From Halichondria panicea (lineage: Eukaryota; Porifera; Demospongiae; Suberitida; Halichondriidae): DNA of 64,000 nt. Every line of letters starts with the position of its first letter. Within the stretch, counting starts at the first letter, position 1. Under the pieces are notes generated by a model. That model was not told where the DNA came from. It ran no database searches and saw nothing but the letters and a program-made list of their open reading frames with translations. Position numbers and translations under genes: made by a program. Location: assembly GCF_963675165.1 (NCBI RefSeq), contig NC_087378.1, positions 7,178,073 to 7,242,072 of the forward strand, given 5' to 3'. Positions 38,930 through 49,092 of the stretch are shown piece by piece.

Positions 38930-39640
38930 AGTAGGGAAAGCATGTTTAGTAAATGCATAATTATATAGAAAATGTGTATATAGAAAACGCATGTGTGGGA
39001 GGTCCCATTCTGATAGAAGCATATCGGAATACCAGGCTTGTTAAATGGCAGAGGGCGAGCAAATCAGAATTCAGCTGGCATGCAGTACCACCTCCACCAA
39101 GATTTATTTAACTATTTGGTGTATCTCTAGTGTCAAGTATACTACCTTATGCATGTGTGTGCCTCTATAAAGAAGATCTTGGCCACATGCATGCAGGCTC
39201 ATAATGCACCTCTGATTTAATTGACCCTTGTCCTAGTTTGTATTCGAGTTGATGTTCCTTATGCATGTGCTTGCATTTTGTAATATCAGAATATTTAACA
39301 TGCCATGAGCTCAACCTGATTGGGTGTGTATATATACTCTCGATAGGAACAAGATGATACCTTTGAACGGAACGTGGCCATATAAAATCAGAGTGAACAA
39401 ATACAAGATAGCTGATGAGACCAACTAAACGGGTGCATGTGATATTTATAGCTAATAGTGAGATACTCATCACAATAATTATAGTCATATTGTCATGCAT
39501 ATTGTCATGCAATATCAAATTAATGTCTCATATAATACTTTTCATCTTTATAACTTTGAAATTGTTCACATAATTATATATAATAATTATGATATGCATT
39601 GGTTATAGTAAATTCTAAGCATGCAGTAAATAAGGTAAAG
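38930..39640. other. Foldback core and receptor-type upstream region
   Basis: The first part (to about 39215) repeats the foldback core in inverse orientation. From about 39235 the sequence resembles the region upstream of receptor genes B and D (GATGAGTATC, ATCTTGTA, ATATGG motifs, inverted) and leads into the dead receptor copy at 39644. No gene is seen. Confidence 0.5.
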
Positions 39641-39674
39641 AATCATGGTGCCTATAACGTTTTACTTTTATCTC

Positions 39675-40550
39675 CGCTACTTAGCATGCAACTAGTCTAT
39701 CATCTCTGCTACTTAGCATACAACTAGTCTATCATCTCTGCTATTTAGCATGCAACTATAGTCTATCATCTCCGCTACTTAGTCTATCATCTCTGCTATT
39801 TAGCATGCAACTATAATCTATCATCTCCGCTACTTAGCATATACAACTAGTCTATCATCTCCGCTATTTAGCATACAACTAGTCTATCATCTCTGCTACT
39901 TAGCATGCAACTAGTCTATCATCTCTGCTACTTAGCATGCAACTAGTCTATCATCTAGCTCTGCTACTTAGCATGCTATCATCTCTGCTATTTAGCATGC
40001 AACTAGTCTATCATCTCTGCTACTTAGCATGCAACTAGTCTATCATCTCTGCTACTTAGCATGCAACTAGTCTATCATCTCTGCTACTTAGCATGCAACT
40101 AGTCTATCATCTCTGCTACTTAGCATGCAACTAGTCTATCATCTCTGCTACTTAGCATGCAACTAGTCTATCATCTCCGCTACTTAGCATGCAACTAGTC
40201 TATCATCTCTGCTACTTAGCATGCAACTAGTCTATCATCTCCGCTACTTAGCATGCAACTAGTCTATCATCTCTGCTACTTAGCATGCAACTAGTCTATC
40301 ATCTCCGCTACTTAGCATGCAACTAGTCTATCATCTCTGCTACTTAGCATGCAACTAGTCTATCATCTCCGCTACTTAGCATGCAACTAGTCTATCATCT
40401 CTGCTACTTAGCATGCAACTAGTCTATCATCTCTGCTACTTAGCATGCAACTAGTCTATCATCTCTGCTACTTAGCATGCAACTAGTCTATCATCTCCGC
40501 TACTTAGCATGCAACTAGTCTATCATCTCTGCTATTTAGCATGCAACTAT
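39675..40550. repeat. 32-bp minisatellite, about 27 units
   Basis: Unit CTACTTAGCATGCAACTAGT followed by CTATCATCTCTG, with C/T variants, mostly in perfect register. Flanks and unit sequence match the receptor signal-peptide region (CTACTTAGCATACAACTATC), so the array grew from coding DNA. The inverted copy at 47196-47275 has only about two units. Confidence 0.95.
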
Positions 40551-40650
40551 ATCATCACTATACATATATTTGTAGCATTGACTATAATTATAGTGTCTGT
40601 AATCTGCGTGATGGTGCCTATGAACTCCAATTGACATTCATTGAACATAC

Positions 40651-40875
40651 TGCGGTGTAGGAAGGGGGGGCTCCAGGGGCTAGAGACCCCCCTCCCATAA
40701 TTATTTCTAGGCTATCCAGTATAGCCTGATAGCCTCGTTCCCTAGGTCGAACTAGCGTTATTTTAGAGACAAATCGGCCTGGGAACGACTACATGTACAA
40801 GTAGAGTTAAGCTGCACTATGAACTTTTTCCATTCGAGCCCCCTCATTGAGAAATTGCTTCCTACACCACAGACT
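40651..40875. mobile_element. Small hAT-like insertion in the dead receptor exon
   Basis: The left end GCGGTGTAGGAAGGGGGG is mirrored by TTGCTTCCTACACCACAG at the right. It interrupts receptor exon-1 sequence and contains no ORF. Confidence 0.55.
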
Positions 40876-41249
40876 GTGCTCTATATGGAACCTCACTTAC
40901 GAGTGCTCTTTTGAAGGAGCTCAACTATATAGGTACAAGGATGGCGAGTACCAGTGTGCGTATGTGTGATAGACTCATCATCACTTTCCTTCTTTTAGGC
41001 CAATGTTAATCCATGTATTGTTTCTGGTTTGGGAATCACCTTACCACAACTGAGGGAGGGAGGTGATCATTATTCATTTTTGTGACATCACTTCCTGTAA
41101 AACCCCATTTCCAGAAACAAGACTCATTATCATTGGCCTTATAGAGGAGATTCGTATCTGTTCAGTTGTAAAACGATTTTCTGTGGGCACTCAGCATGTG
41201 CTGTTCTATAGTGGTGGTTATTCTTTTCCTCAGATGGATGGGTGTTAAA

Positions 41250-42003
41250 CTGAAATATGCGTTTGAAGTATCAATGGTACGATATTCACAAGTCACAGGA
41301 AGTGTTTACATTTCTGCAGGTCAACGTTATTTTTTGCAAAAGCATACAGGGTCAGTGTACAACAAATAGCACTATGGTAATCTCTATACCTGGATAGATA
41401 TGAACAAGAGAAACAAAACAATGCAGTTACATTGGTTTGGCAGGCTAGCTATGGAGTGCAGGTATAAAATTGGTGCAGGCGCGCGGTTTTTAAAAAATGA
41501 GCGGAGTCTGTGCCGAAACAATTTCATCATGCAAGGCATTCCAAAGTTGTCTATGAAATAAGACAATTTGTTTGCATGAGTTGACACAATTGCGTGTTAC
41601 CCAGCATGCAAACAAGCATTGCAACTGGACTAGATATACATGTAATTCTATATTATAGTTGCCAAGATCTGATTCTTGCACAGTTTGATCTAGGTGTTAT
41701 AGCTTCGTTTCAGCTTCCAGAGGCCCCCACTGGAGTTTCCATGAGTATCACTTCGCTGAATGTGGTATAGAACTTTACCTAAACCCGGATATAACTAGAG
41801 CACTAAAGTGCAAACCCTCGGCTGGTGACTTATAAAGAAACCATATAATTATAATGCAGTGCATGAATATCATGATGACTAAAACTGTCTAGCCCAGCAA
41901 CTTAGGAGCTAGACTGGAGGCATGCTGAAACATTTGAGAACAGGGTTTTATATGCAATGAATCAATGTGGACTAGGATCACAGCAAAGAAGCCTGGAGTC
42001 AGC
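41250..42003. other. Non-genic stretch
   Basis: It contains the inner end of the inverted duplication (41240-41330 mirrors 45390-45475). The remainder shows no convincing ORF or repeat that I recognise. Confidence 0.5.
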
Positions 42004-42050
42004 TAGCCTCGAATCCAGGCCGATTAAATATCGGCCTGGTCTTGAGGCTA
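42004..42050. mobile_element. 47-bp TAGCC palindromic MITE
   Basis: Starts TAGCCTCGAATCCAGGCCG and ends in the mirrored form. The flanking 9-mers GGAGTCAGC and AGAGTCAGC agree at 8 of 9 positions. Confidence 0.8.
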
Positions 42051-42224
42051 AGAGTCAGCTAACAGAGTAGCCTCGATCCCAGGCCGAGTTTTCGCTTTTA
42101 TAACGGTTAGGCAAACAACTACATTTAACAGTTCGGTGGCTCCTAACTGACCTGCCCGGAGCTTACTAACTACAGTTTGGCCGTTAGTTGGCGGCAAGCG
42201 GAGGCGGGTGACCCCTATTTTTTT

Positions 42225-42590
42225 TTTTCGTGGGGGGAGGAAGCCCCTTAAATAATTATACACGTGAAGCGTTAGAGATATATAAAATGAGAGGAATGGA
42301 ATTACAGTTCAGTTTATGTCTATCTCGGCTGTGACCAGGTTAATAGAAAGCGGAGCTTTGGAAGCGTGTCCAATTCTTGAACGAGCACCTCTAATGCATT
42401 GAATAGCTGATCGGAGAAGAGAGAAGGTAAGGCAGCAGCGGAGCCAGGCCAGGGTGGTTGAGTATGATTGCTCCCATTTGTCGGCAAGACACGCGGATAA
42501 CCTTTTGTAAAAAGTAGTGGCTTCCGTGGCCAAGCCTCCAGTGGCAGACAATACAAGTGGAGTAAATGACGAGTGTTCTACTTCTCTCAC
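42225..42590 (-). mobile_element. Degraded transposable-element ORF fragment
   Basis: The minus-strand frame contains VEHSSFTPLVLSATGG, ATTFYKRL and LLRSAIQCIRGAR, a C-terminal block seen in many invertebrate transposable-element polyproteins whose exact family I cannot name. It is broken and incomplete. A shorter relative lies at 52965-53210 and a more distant one at 44295-44450. Confidence 0.5.
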
Positions 42591-42633
42591 TCTCGTTCAT
42601 ATGCCCTCTTTTTGATGGCTTCATGTTTGCGAT

Positions 42634-42677
42634 TAGCCTCGATTCCAGGCCGCTTGAACGGCCTGGAATCGAGGCTA
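42634..42677. mobile_element. 44-bp TAGCC palindromic MITE with perfect 9-bp duplication
   Basis: A near-perfect palindrome starting TAGCCTCGATTCCAGGCCG and ending in its mirror, flanked by GTTTGCGAT on both sides (42625-42633 and 42678-42686). Only a few bases separate the arms. Confidence 0.92.
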
Positions 42678-42989
42678 GTTTGCGATTAGCCCTATCGGCA
42701 ATCGGCAAGACACGCGGATATATATCGGCCACCGTACATATAGCCTCGAATTCATCGGCCTGGTCTCGAGGCTAGAGTTACCCTAACTCATGTGCACTAT
42801 CACCCTAGAGACCAGGCCGTACCGTATAGCGGGTATATTTCGAGGGTATAAATTTTCGCGGATGGACCATTACCATAGATTGAAAAGGAAGGGGTTTGGA
42901 AACGACCAGGCCCCCCTGTGTAAAAGGTTGAAACACTCCTCGTTATATTTCGCGCTCGCAAATATTTTCGTGGTTGATCGTTTTGTGTT

Positions 42990-43720
42990 GTATTTTAACT
43001 GTTTCTAGCTCTCCTATCCACTAGCGATCACTCAGGGGCTGGGAGGTACTCTAGAGAAGTAAGTTTATACCACTGACAAGCTCTGAGTCCGTTGTCTTTA
43101 CTCTGTTTCCAATTTTTGTTGAGTTAAGCTTAAATTACTCTATGTCAACTTTTCTCTTTCCCTGCTGTGAAGTCAAAACAGCAAAGTACATTGCTTGACT
43201 TGGTTATTATGTATCTAAGTGCTACATAGAATGGCTTCATGCTATGGATAAGCTGTACTGTTCATAAACGTTTGCAGTATAGTTCTTCAAACTGCTTTAG
43301 TATACTTTCAGTATACTTTTAGACACACCACGGGCCTTGACCTCCCACGACTTCATAGTAAGGGCTATTCCTTCTTTTATAGTATTTATTTGTTTAGTGA
43401 TAGTGGCTGTGTGGCTTAGTCGACTTTTTAGAGCTAGATTCTCTTTACTTTTTAGAAAAATCAACATTAAAAGTGATCAATTTCACTGTTTCTATGCACA
43501 GCACATTGTAGAGCAGTCAAGACAGGTAATGAGCATGCTGACTATAAAAATAATCCTTTGTAGTTTTAGCCACACCCTATAACGTGGAGTGTTTCACGCA
43601 AACATTTTCGTTTCCAATCCCCTTCCTATTTTTTTTTTTTTTTTTTGGGGGGGGGGGGCGTGAAAGCTCTCCATCTCGGGGCTAAGAAAAAATTACATTG
43701 TACAAAAGAAGGAAGTAGTT
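42990..43720. other. Non-genic stretch
   Basis: No recognisable gene. It contains a T-run and G-run at about 43628-43658. Short open frames are not supported by codon pattern or homology. Confidence 0.5.
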
Positions 43721-43726
43721 AATTAT

Positions 43727-44015
43727 TAGTTGGGCGGAGCCCGACCGTCCCTGACGGGAGGTAGGGTTTCAAGCCTATGTCAGGATTTGTCGTTGCAGCC
43801 CAATCAGATTGCAGCATGTGTGTCTGTGTCACGTCCGGTTGCGCAACCTCAAGCAAGATAAAATGGTTAACACCCACTTCAGAATAATAATATTCATAGA
43901 ATAAAATGATTATTCATAGCTGCTTATCAGCGTGTTACATAATTCAGCAAGACAAATCCTGACATAGGCTTGAAACCCGACCTCCCGTCAGGGACGGTCG
44001 GGCTCCGCCCAACTA
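43727..44015. mobile_element. TAGTTGGGCGG MITE with 9-bp target duplication
   Basis: Same family as 28491-28794, flanked by the exact repeat GTTAATTAT (43718-43726 and 44016-44024). Confidence 0.9.
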
Positions 44016-44163
44016 GTTAATTATGTAGCAGTCAAAAATAAAAACAAAGTATATAGTTCATAGAGGAATTATGTATTCAGGGGGGGGACTCGCCCCTCCT
44101 GAGATACAAGGTTGATATTGTCCATGTAGACAGGTCTGTGCAACGATGAGCGGCTTCCTCGAA

Positions 44164-44220
44164 TGCAGTGGCGGATCCAGAGGGGGTTCTTTGGGTTCAA
44201 TTGAACCCCCCTTTGAGAAA
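44164..44220. mobile_element. hAT-type terminus (CAGTGGCGGATCCAG)
   Basis: CAGTGGCGGATCCAGAGGGG is a typical hAT-like terminal sequence. The opposite end was not located, so this is a remnant. Confidence 0.45.
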
Positions 44221-44294
44221 GAAGTGAATGGGAGGCTCAAGCAACTAGTTAGCAAGTTGTTCCTTTCTTACTAGCTTTCACATGCATTTCTCAC

Positions 44295-44450
44295 TAACCT
44301 TTACAATGCACATTATTGCAGAGCAGATTGATGCAAAGGATAGCCTGCATCTAAGCCATCCCATTACAGCTGGGTAGGGATTTTGTCTTTTCGAGGATAA
44401 CAAATCAGCGAGCCTCTTGTAGAAGGTTGCTGCTTCTTCCATTACAAAGG
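44295..44450 (-). mobile_element. Fragment of transposable-element ORF
   Basis: The minus-strand frame includes EEAATFYKRLADLL and GWLRCRLSFASICSAIMCI, related to the fragment at 42225-42590. Broken and incomplete. Confidence 0.45.
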
Positions 44451-44699
44451 ATTTCGCGGATTTTATTTTCGTGGTCTGAGTTCCAGCCTTTTGGCGCATG
44501 CGCACATCGACATGCAGCTGTACCTCCACACCGTTAGCCTCGAATCCATATAATTATACTGAACACGCCTACTATTCATAAATTTTCGTGGGTACATGTA
44601 TAAATTTTCGCGGTACAGGCTCAATCCGCGAAAACCGCGACATTTATACCCTCGAAATATACCCGCTATACGGTATTTCAATCGGCCTAGTCTCGAGGC

Positions 44700-45329
44700 T
44701 AGCTACTATAGTATTATGCCTCGGTGCGCATGCGCAAGCGAGGTATACGGTAGTGTGTCTGTGTGTGTGTGTGTTGTGTGTAGACTATTTCAGCTGCTCA
44801 AGGATCAATGAAGTGCAAGTAAGAGGCTTCTAGTCATGTTTTCTTGGCATGCTATTTGTGGATTTGCAAAATAAAGCTTGGTTTTCGAGTTATGCCTAGT
44901 TTTGCTTACTTGGAATGCCTTTTCAGAAGAGTCCGTAGTAAAACTTGTTCACCAAGTGTTGCTTCTCTACTTAGTAGTTAGCTCTGCACTATAAGGCTAG
45001 CTATTCACTCACTCTTGCAGCTACCAATTATTGGTAGCTGCAAGAGTGAGAAGAGAGCTGCAAGGTTCTGCTGACTTGCAGCCATTAATTTTAGACTTGA
45101 ACTTTTGGCATCGATCGTTTTTAACAACAATCATGGTCGATCATTACCCACTATTTGAGTTTCCCTCAGTGATTGCATGCAGCAGCAAAATTAAAAATGT
45201 TTTCAATGTGTGTATAAAAGCTAGCTATTACTGTAGTAGTTTTATGTTAAGTAGCTTTGGCACCTCCACCGAGGCATCAGCACCCGCGGTGCTTTCATTA
45301 TACATGTAGTTGCAATGCTTGTTTGCATG
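44700..45329. other. Non-genic repeat-rich stretch
   Basis: 44705-44930 resembles 47705-47784 plus 48385-49130, a repeat that in the second place is split by a foldback transposon. A perfect hairpin (CTCACTCTTGCAGCTACC and mirror) spans 45008-45051. No gene is seen. Confidence 0.55.
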
Positions 45330-45385
45330 TAGTTGGGCGCCGCAGGAGTCCAACCAACTGCAGTGGGTTAGACTCCGCCCAACTA
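45330..45385. mobile_element. Short palindromic relative of the TAGTTGGGCGG family
   Basis: Starts TAGTTGGGCGCC and ends CCGCCCAACTA, about 56 bp. No matching target duplication was seen. Confidence 0.5.
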
Positions 45386-45439
45386 GTTGACCTGCAGAAA
45401 TGTAAACACTTCCTGCGACTTGTGAATATCGTACCATCG

Positions 45440-45700
45440 ATACTTCAAACGCATATTTCAGTTTAACACCCAATGGCCATCCATCTGAGGAAAAGAATAA
45501 CCACCACTATAGAACAGCACATGCTGAGTGCCCACAGAAAAATCGTTTTACAAATTGAACGGATACGAATCTCCTCTATAAAAGAGGGAAAGTGGTGAGT
45601 CTATCACACATACGAATGTCAATTGGACGGTTCCATATATAAGCTTAGGCACCATCACGCAGATTACAGACACTATATAATATAGTCAATGCTACAACTA
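45440..45700 (-). pseudogene. Inverted copy of the dead receptor fragment (exon 2 and part of exon 1)
   Basis: The minus strand carries GAGGAGATTCGTATC, the shortened exon 2, and further exon-1 sequence (GTCTGTAATCTGCGTGATGG). It mirrors 40572-41240 but lacks the 40651 insertion. The signal-peptide part is separated from it by later insertions and lies at 47190-47275. Confidence 0.7.
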
Positions 45701-45880
45701 TAATATGTTATAGTTATAACACGGGCACAAGGGATGTATGGAATATATTGCACTGGAGCACGAGGGCGCCAGCTGAAATCTGCAAAACAGCCCCATCCCA
45801 CTTCTGGTGCTGCAAAACAGCCCCGCCCCACTTACTGCTGCAAAGAAACAGCCCCACCCCACTATACTCAGTGAATACAT

Positions 45881-45922
45881 TAGCCTCGATTCCAGGCCGT
45901 TTAGGCCTTGAGAAGGAGGCTA
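45881..45922. mobile_element. 42-bp TAGCC MITE with perfect 9-bp duplication
   Basis: Starts TAGCCTCGATTCCAGGCCG, ends GGAGGCTA, and is flanked by TGAATACAT at 45872-45880 and 45923-45931. Confidence 0.9.
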
Positions 45923-45940
45923 TGAATACATGTGTATTAG

Positions 45941-46724
45941 TAGCCTCGATCCCAGGCCGATCCGTCTCCAATTGAACGCTAGGTCGCCTACTAGGCCTGG
46001 TATTGATTGTATTTGGGCGTGATCTGGGCGTGGTTTTTTAATAAATTGACACTGTGGTACAACAAAAAATGAATCCTCCAACAGTGGTCTTCAAAAACAG
46101 CCTCTGGGGCAGTATACAGCAGGAAATACTTCCCAGAAGACACTTCTTTGGCAGTGGCAACCAAATCTTTGTCGATTCCTTTATTGCTACTGAGGATGGC
46201 AGCAGAAACACCTCTATTGTTTAGACTCCTGACCTGGTCAATCATGAGTCTCATGATAAGAGATACAAGGGGAGAGACAATTAACAAGAACAACACTTTT
46301 GTCAACAGGAGGAGCCTTGGTCCTACCTAGCTTGTAGTCCATTAAAAAGGGTAGCAACTGATATAGCAGAGAGACTTGCCATACCCCGTTGGGAACCAGC
46401 CCTTCCCTCAAACAGGAGCTTGAGAGCCTGGGCCTGTTCTGCCATGAGAGTGAGGCCATCTTGCTTCAAACAAGATAACGCGTTGCATGCCATAGCTAGC
46501 TAGTTATAAATTGAGAACATGACACGGAGCTACATTACTGTAAGTTTTACGGGAGTAAAATGCCTCTACGTACACCTTTAGTATTACAGAAAAAAAGCAG
46601 GAAACAAAATGTGAAGAATCTCTGCTTTAGTTTCCGGTTCCTGCCACGCCCAGATACAATCAATACCAGGCCGTATTTTTCAACTTCGTTCTATTAAAAA
46701 AAAATCGGCCTGGGACCGAGGCTA
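45941..46724. mobile_element. 784-bp TAGCC-family element carrying a RecQ-like helicase fragment
   Basis: The termini TAGCCTCGATCCCAGGCCG and its mirror, plus subterminal inverted repeats around ATTGATTGTATTTGGGCGTG, enclose a minus-strand helicase-like fragment. The perfect 9-bp repeat GTGTATTAG flanks it (45932-45940 and 46725-46733). It is a transposon that carries a piece of a host-type gene. Confidence 0.85.
45995..46460 (-). pseudogene. RecQ-like DNA helicase fragment
   Basis: Two overlapping frames hold KSLLYQLLPF-like sequence (here VSLLYQLLPFLMDYKLGR, with motif I degraded to PNGVWQVS), then VSPLVSL, DQVRSLNNRGVSAAILSS and FLLYTAPEAVF, in the order of RecQ-family motifs I-III. Only the N-terminal third of a helicase domain is present and the frame is broken, so it is not functional. 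Confidence 0.7.
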
Positions 46725-46739
46725 GTGTATTAGCTGCTG

Positions 46740-47190
46740 GTCTACGCTCGGCCTCATAACCAAGAAAGCTCGCTTCTACACTGCTGCAAAACAGCTCATG
46801 CCCCCAACAAAAAGAGCCACTTCTAGTGCTAGGGTGAAGCAGAATTGACATGCATCACGAGGTCGAGGACTAGGTCGATCTAGGAACACAGAATCTTCCA
46901 CAAAATGAATCTTGGACAATTTTAAAACCTGCATGGTTGCAAGAAGAAACTCCAGCAGTGCTGAACATTCATTCCTGCATGGCTGGACATACTTTGATAC
47001 TTATTATTTCTCATGCGTATTAATTTAATTTTAATTTAATTGTCTGTCTAATGCCAGAGGGGCGTTTTGTGGTTAGTGCATTATGACTTTGCGGTCAGTG
47101 CAATATGACTTTCAGCAGTGCATTATGCTGCATATTGCACTTGGCAACAACGTAGCAACGGGATATAATATATATAATTATGTATAGTGA
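46740..47190. other. Non-genic stretch
   Basis: It separates the helicase-bearing element from the receptor remnant. Apart from an AGTGCATTATGACTT-type short repeat at 47075-47130 it shows nothing recognisable. Confidence 0.5.
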
Positions 47191-47690
47191 TGATAGTTGC
47201 ATGCTATAAGTAGCAGAGATGATAGTATGCTAAGTAGCGGAGATAAAAGTAAAACGTTATAGGCGCCATAATTTTTTACCTTATTCTATTATACTGAATG
47301 CTTGAAATTTACTATAACCAATGCATATCATAGAACAATTTCAAAGTTATAAAAATAGTGAAAAGTATTATATATGGGACATTAATTTTGATGTTGCATG
47401 ACAATATGACTATAATTATTGTGATGAGTATCTCACTATTATATAAATATCACATGCACCCGTTTAGTTGGTCTCATTATGCAGCTATCTTGTATTCGTT
47501 CACTCTGATTTATATGGCCACGTTCCGTTCAAAGGTATCATCTTGTTCCTAATAATTATTGAGAGTATAATTATACAGTATAATTATATACACATGCAGT
47601 TGAGCTCACACTTGTATGGCATGTTAATATTACAATTCTTATAATTGCAAGCACATGCATAAGGAACATCAACTCGAATACAAACAAGTG
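47190..47690 (-). pseudogene. Inverted remnant: receptor signal-peptide start and upstream region
   Basis: The minus strand begins ATGGCGCCTATAACG at about 47275, followed by only about two degenerate 32-bp units. The region from 47280 to 47690 mirrors 39235-39640. Confidence 0.65.
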
Positions 47691-47784
47691 CACGTGATAA
47701 TTATGTCTCAGTGCATGCGCATGCGCAAACGAGGTATAGTGTGTTTGTGCATGTGTGTCTGTGTATATATAGCTAGACTGCTAT

Positions 47785-48384
47785 TAGCCTCGATTCAAGG
47801 CCGATTAAAATACGGCCTGGTACCTATTGCAGGGGTGATAGTGCGCATGCGCTTCAAATTACCCAGAATATGGGTAATCGTACTACGAACGTAAAACCTT
47901 AGTAAATTACACAGGAAATTAGTCCGTTTACTAAAAATATGTTCCGTAATACTTTATCTCTATGACTGAGTTCTGTAAAGATGTGGCTTATGCCGTGTAT
48001 TGCGTTGGTCTAGAAGGCTTGAACACTAGTTTTAAGACAGAAGAGGCTCTCATCTACTTCTAGGATGGTCCTATAGCCAGGTTGTCTTCGCAAGTAGCAG
48101 TTTGAGGCACTATACACTTCCCATAGCCTGTACAGATCCAAGGTAAGACATCCTGACCATACAACCGTCATAGAGGTAGATGAGAGCCTCTTCTGGCTTC
48201 AGACTAGTGTGAAAGCCTTCTGGAACAACGCAATAGAGAGCTAAGCTGATGTACAAAGATAGAAAATAGATGAGAGAAAGAAAAAGGGGATTCCCCAGAT
48301 TCTGGAGAATAAACTAACGCATGCGCACTATCACCCCTGCAATAGGTACCAGGCCGTATTTTAATCGGCCTGGAATCGAGGCTA
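47785..48384. mobile_element. 600-bp foldback element of the TAGCC family
   Basis: The termini TAGCCTCGATTCAAGGCCG and its mirror continue as long inverted repeats (TACCTATTGCAGGGGTGATA and mirror), and inner parts are also mirrored (AGAGGCTCTCATCTACTTCT against its complement near 48177). It is flanked by the exact 9-mer GACTGCTAT (47776-47784 and 48385-48393). It inserted into a repeat whose intact form is at about 44705-44930. Confidence 0.92.
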
Positions 48385-48393
48385 GACTGCTAT

Positions 48394-49092
48394 ATATACA
48401 GCTGCTCAAAGATCAATGCAGTGCAAGTATAAGAGTTTTTATATAGGCTTCTATAACCCTTTCCAGGTCAGCCGCAAAACACAATCTCTGGAACCTGGAA
48501 CAGTACCATCACTTTAGTTTGCATCTGAGCCCAACCCACCAAATTAGCTTGATGTTATCGCCGCCCCCAATGAAGTGGCTATGGCTTGTAGAGATGGGCG
48601 TGGGTCAATGGCTGTGCACAAACTAACCATCGATTTTATGCCTTGCTGCTGCCTCGATGGAAGTATGTCTGGCCTTTAAAAGCTGCACTCTGGTCAACTA
48701 AGCTGCTTAGCAAGCATGTAGACTATTGTAGAGCTTGTGTCCACTTGTGAAGTGCCTGTGTACACAAATGGCTTGCTGCTTCCTCTTCGAAAATATTCTA
48801 TGGCTACCAAGATAGTCCAGAGGGTCTACCAATGGATACTACTCAGTCCTGTATAGCTTGTTTTAAACCTTTTTTTTTTTTTTAAGTGTCCTAATTGAAC
48901 AGCTCAGCAGAACTTCAAAGGATAATCGCATTCATGATACTATCCAATCTGCCACAGAATCCAATAACATGCAACATTCACAAGTTGATAACGCGCTCCC
49001 TCCCAGATTGTTGTTGTAAAATTTACAACAATTTGACCAGTAAAGGGATATATAATATTCGTGAACTTGCAAAATAATGCTTTGTTCTCGAG
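48394..49092. other. Non-genic stretch downstream of receptor G
   Basis: No TIR-exon sequence, gene or named repeat is recognised apart from the resumed interrupted repeat at both ends. A short hairpin TTGTTGTAAAATTTACAACA is at about 49010-49030. Confidence 0.5.

Larger units (their letters stand above)
39644..41240 (+). pseudogene. Dead IgTIR receptor fragment (exons 1-2) with internal minisatellite
   Basis: An ATG and the beginning of a signal-peptide exon (ATGGTGCCTATAACG) are followed by a 32-bp repeat array. The rest of exon 1 resumes at about 40572 (GTAGCATTGACTATAATTAT...GATGGTGCCTATG), is interrupted at 40651-40875 by a small transposon, and continues to GATGGCGAGTACCAG. A shortened exon 2 (GAGGAGATTCGTATC; GTGCTGTTCTATAG) ends near 41240. 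It is non-functional. An inverted copy is at 45440-47275. Confidence 0.75.
42828..44673. mobile_element. Possible long element bounded by CGTATAGCGGG inverted termini
   Basis: The termini TACCGTATAGCGGGTATATT (left) and its mirror at about 44636-44673 (right) extend inward through TTCGAGGGTATAAAT. The interior holds the nested MITE 43727-44015 and hAT-type debris, but no clear transposase. It could be two separate MITEs in opposite orientation. Confidence 0.4.

Noticed and set aside
38749-38934. Open frame repeating CGRPHSDRSLTVEHEYRKR
   Set aside because: It arises because the 60-bp tandem unit is divisible by three; it lies in a foldback repeat with no start context or splice signals.
39640-40550. 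CRISPR-like array
   Set aside because: Units are directly adjacent 32-bp copies without unique spacers, and the unit derives from receptor coding DNA; it is a minisatellite.
43337-43582. Possible small membrane protein on the plus strand
   Set aside because: A hydrophobic stretch exists, but there is no homology, paralogue or supporting splice structure in a transposon-rich zone.
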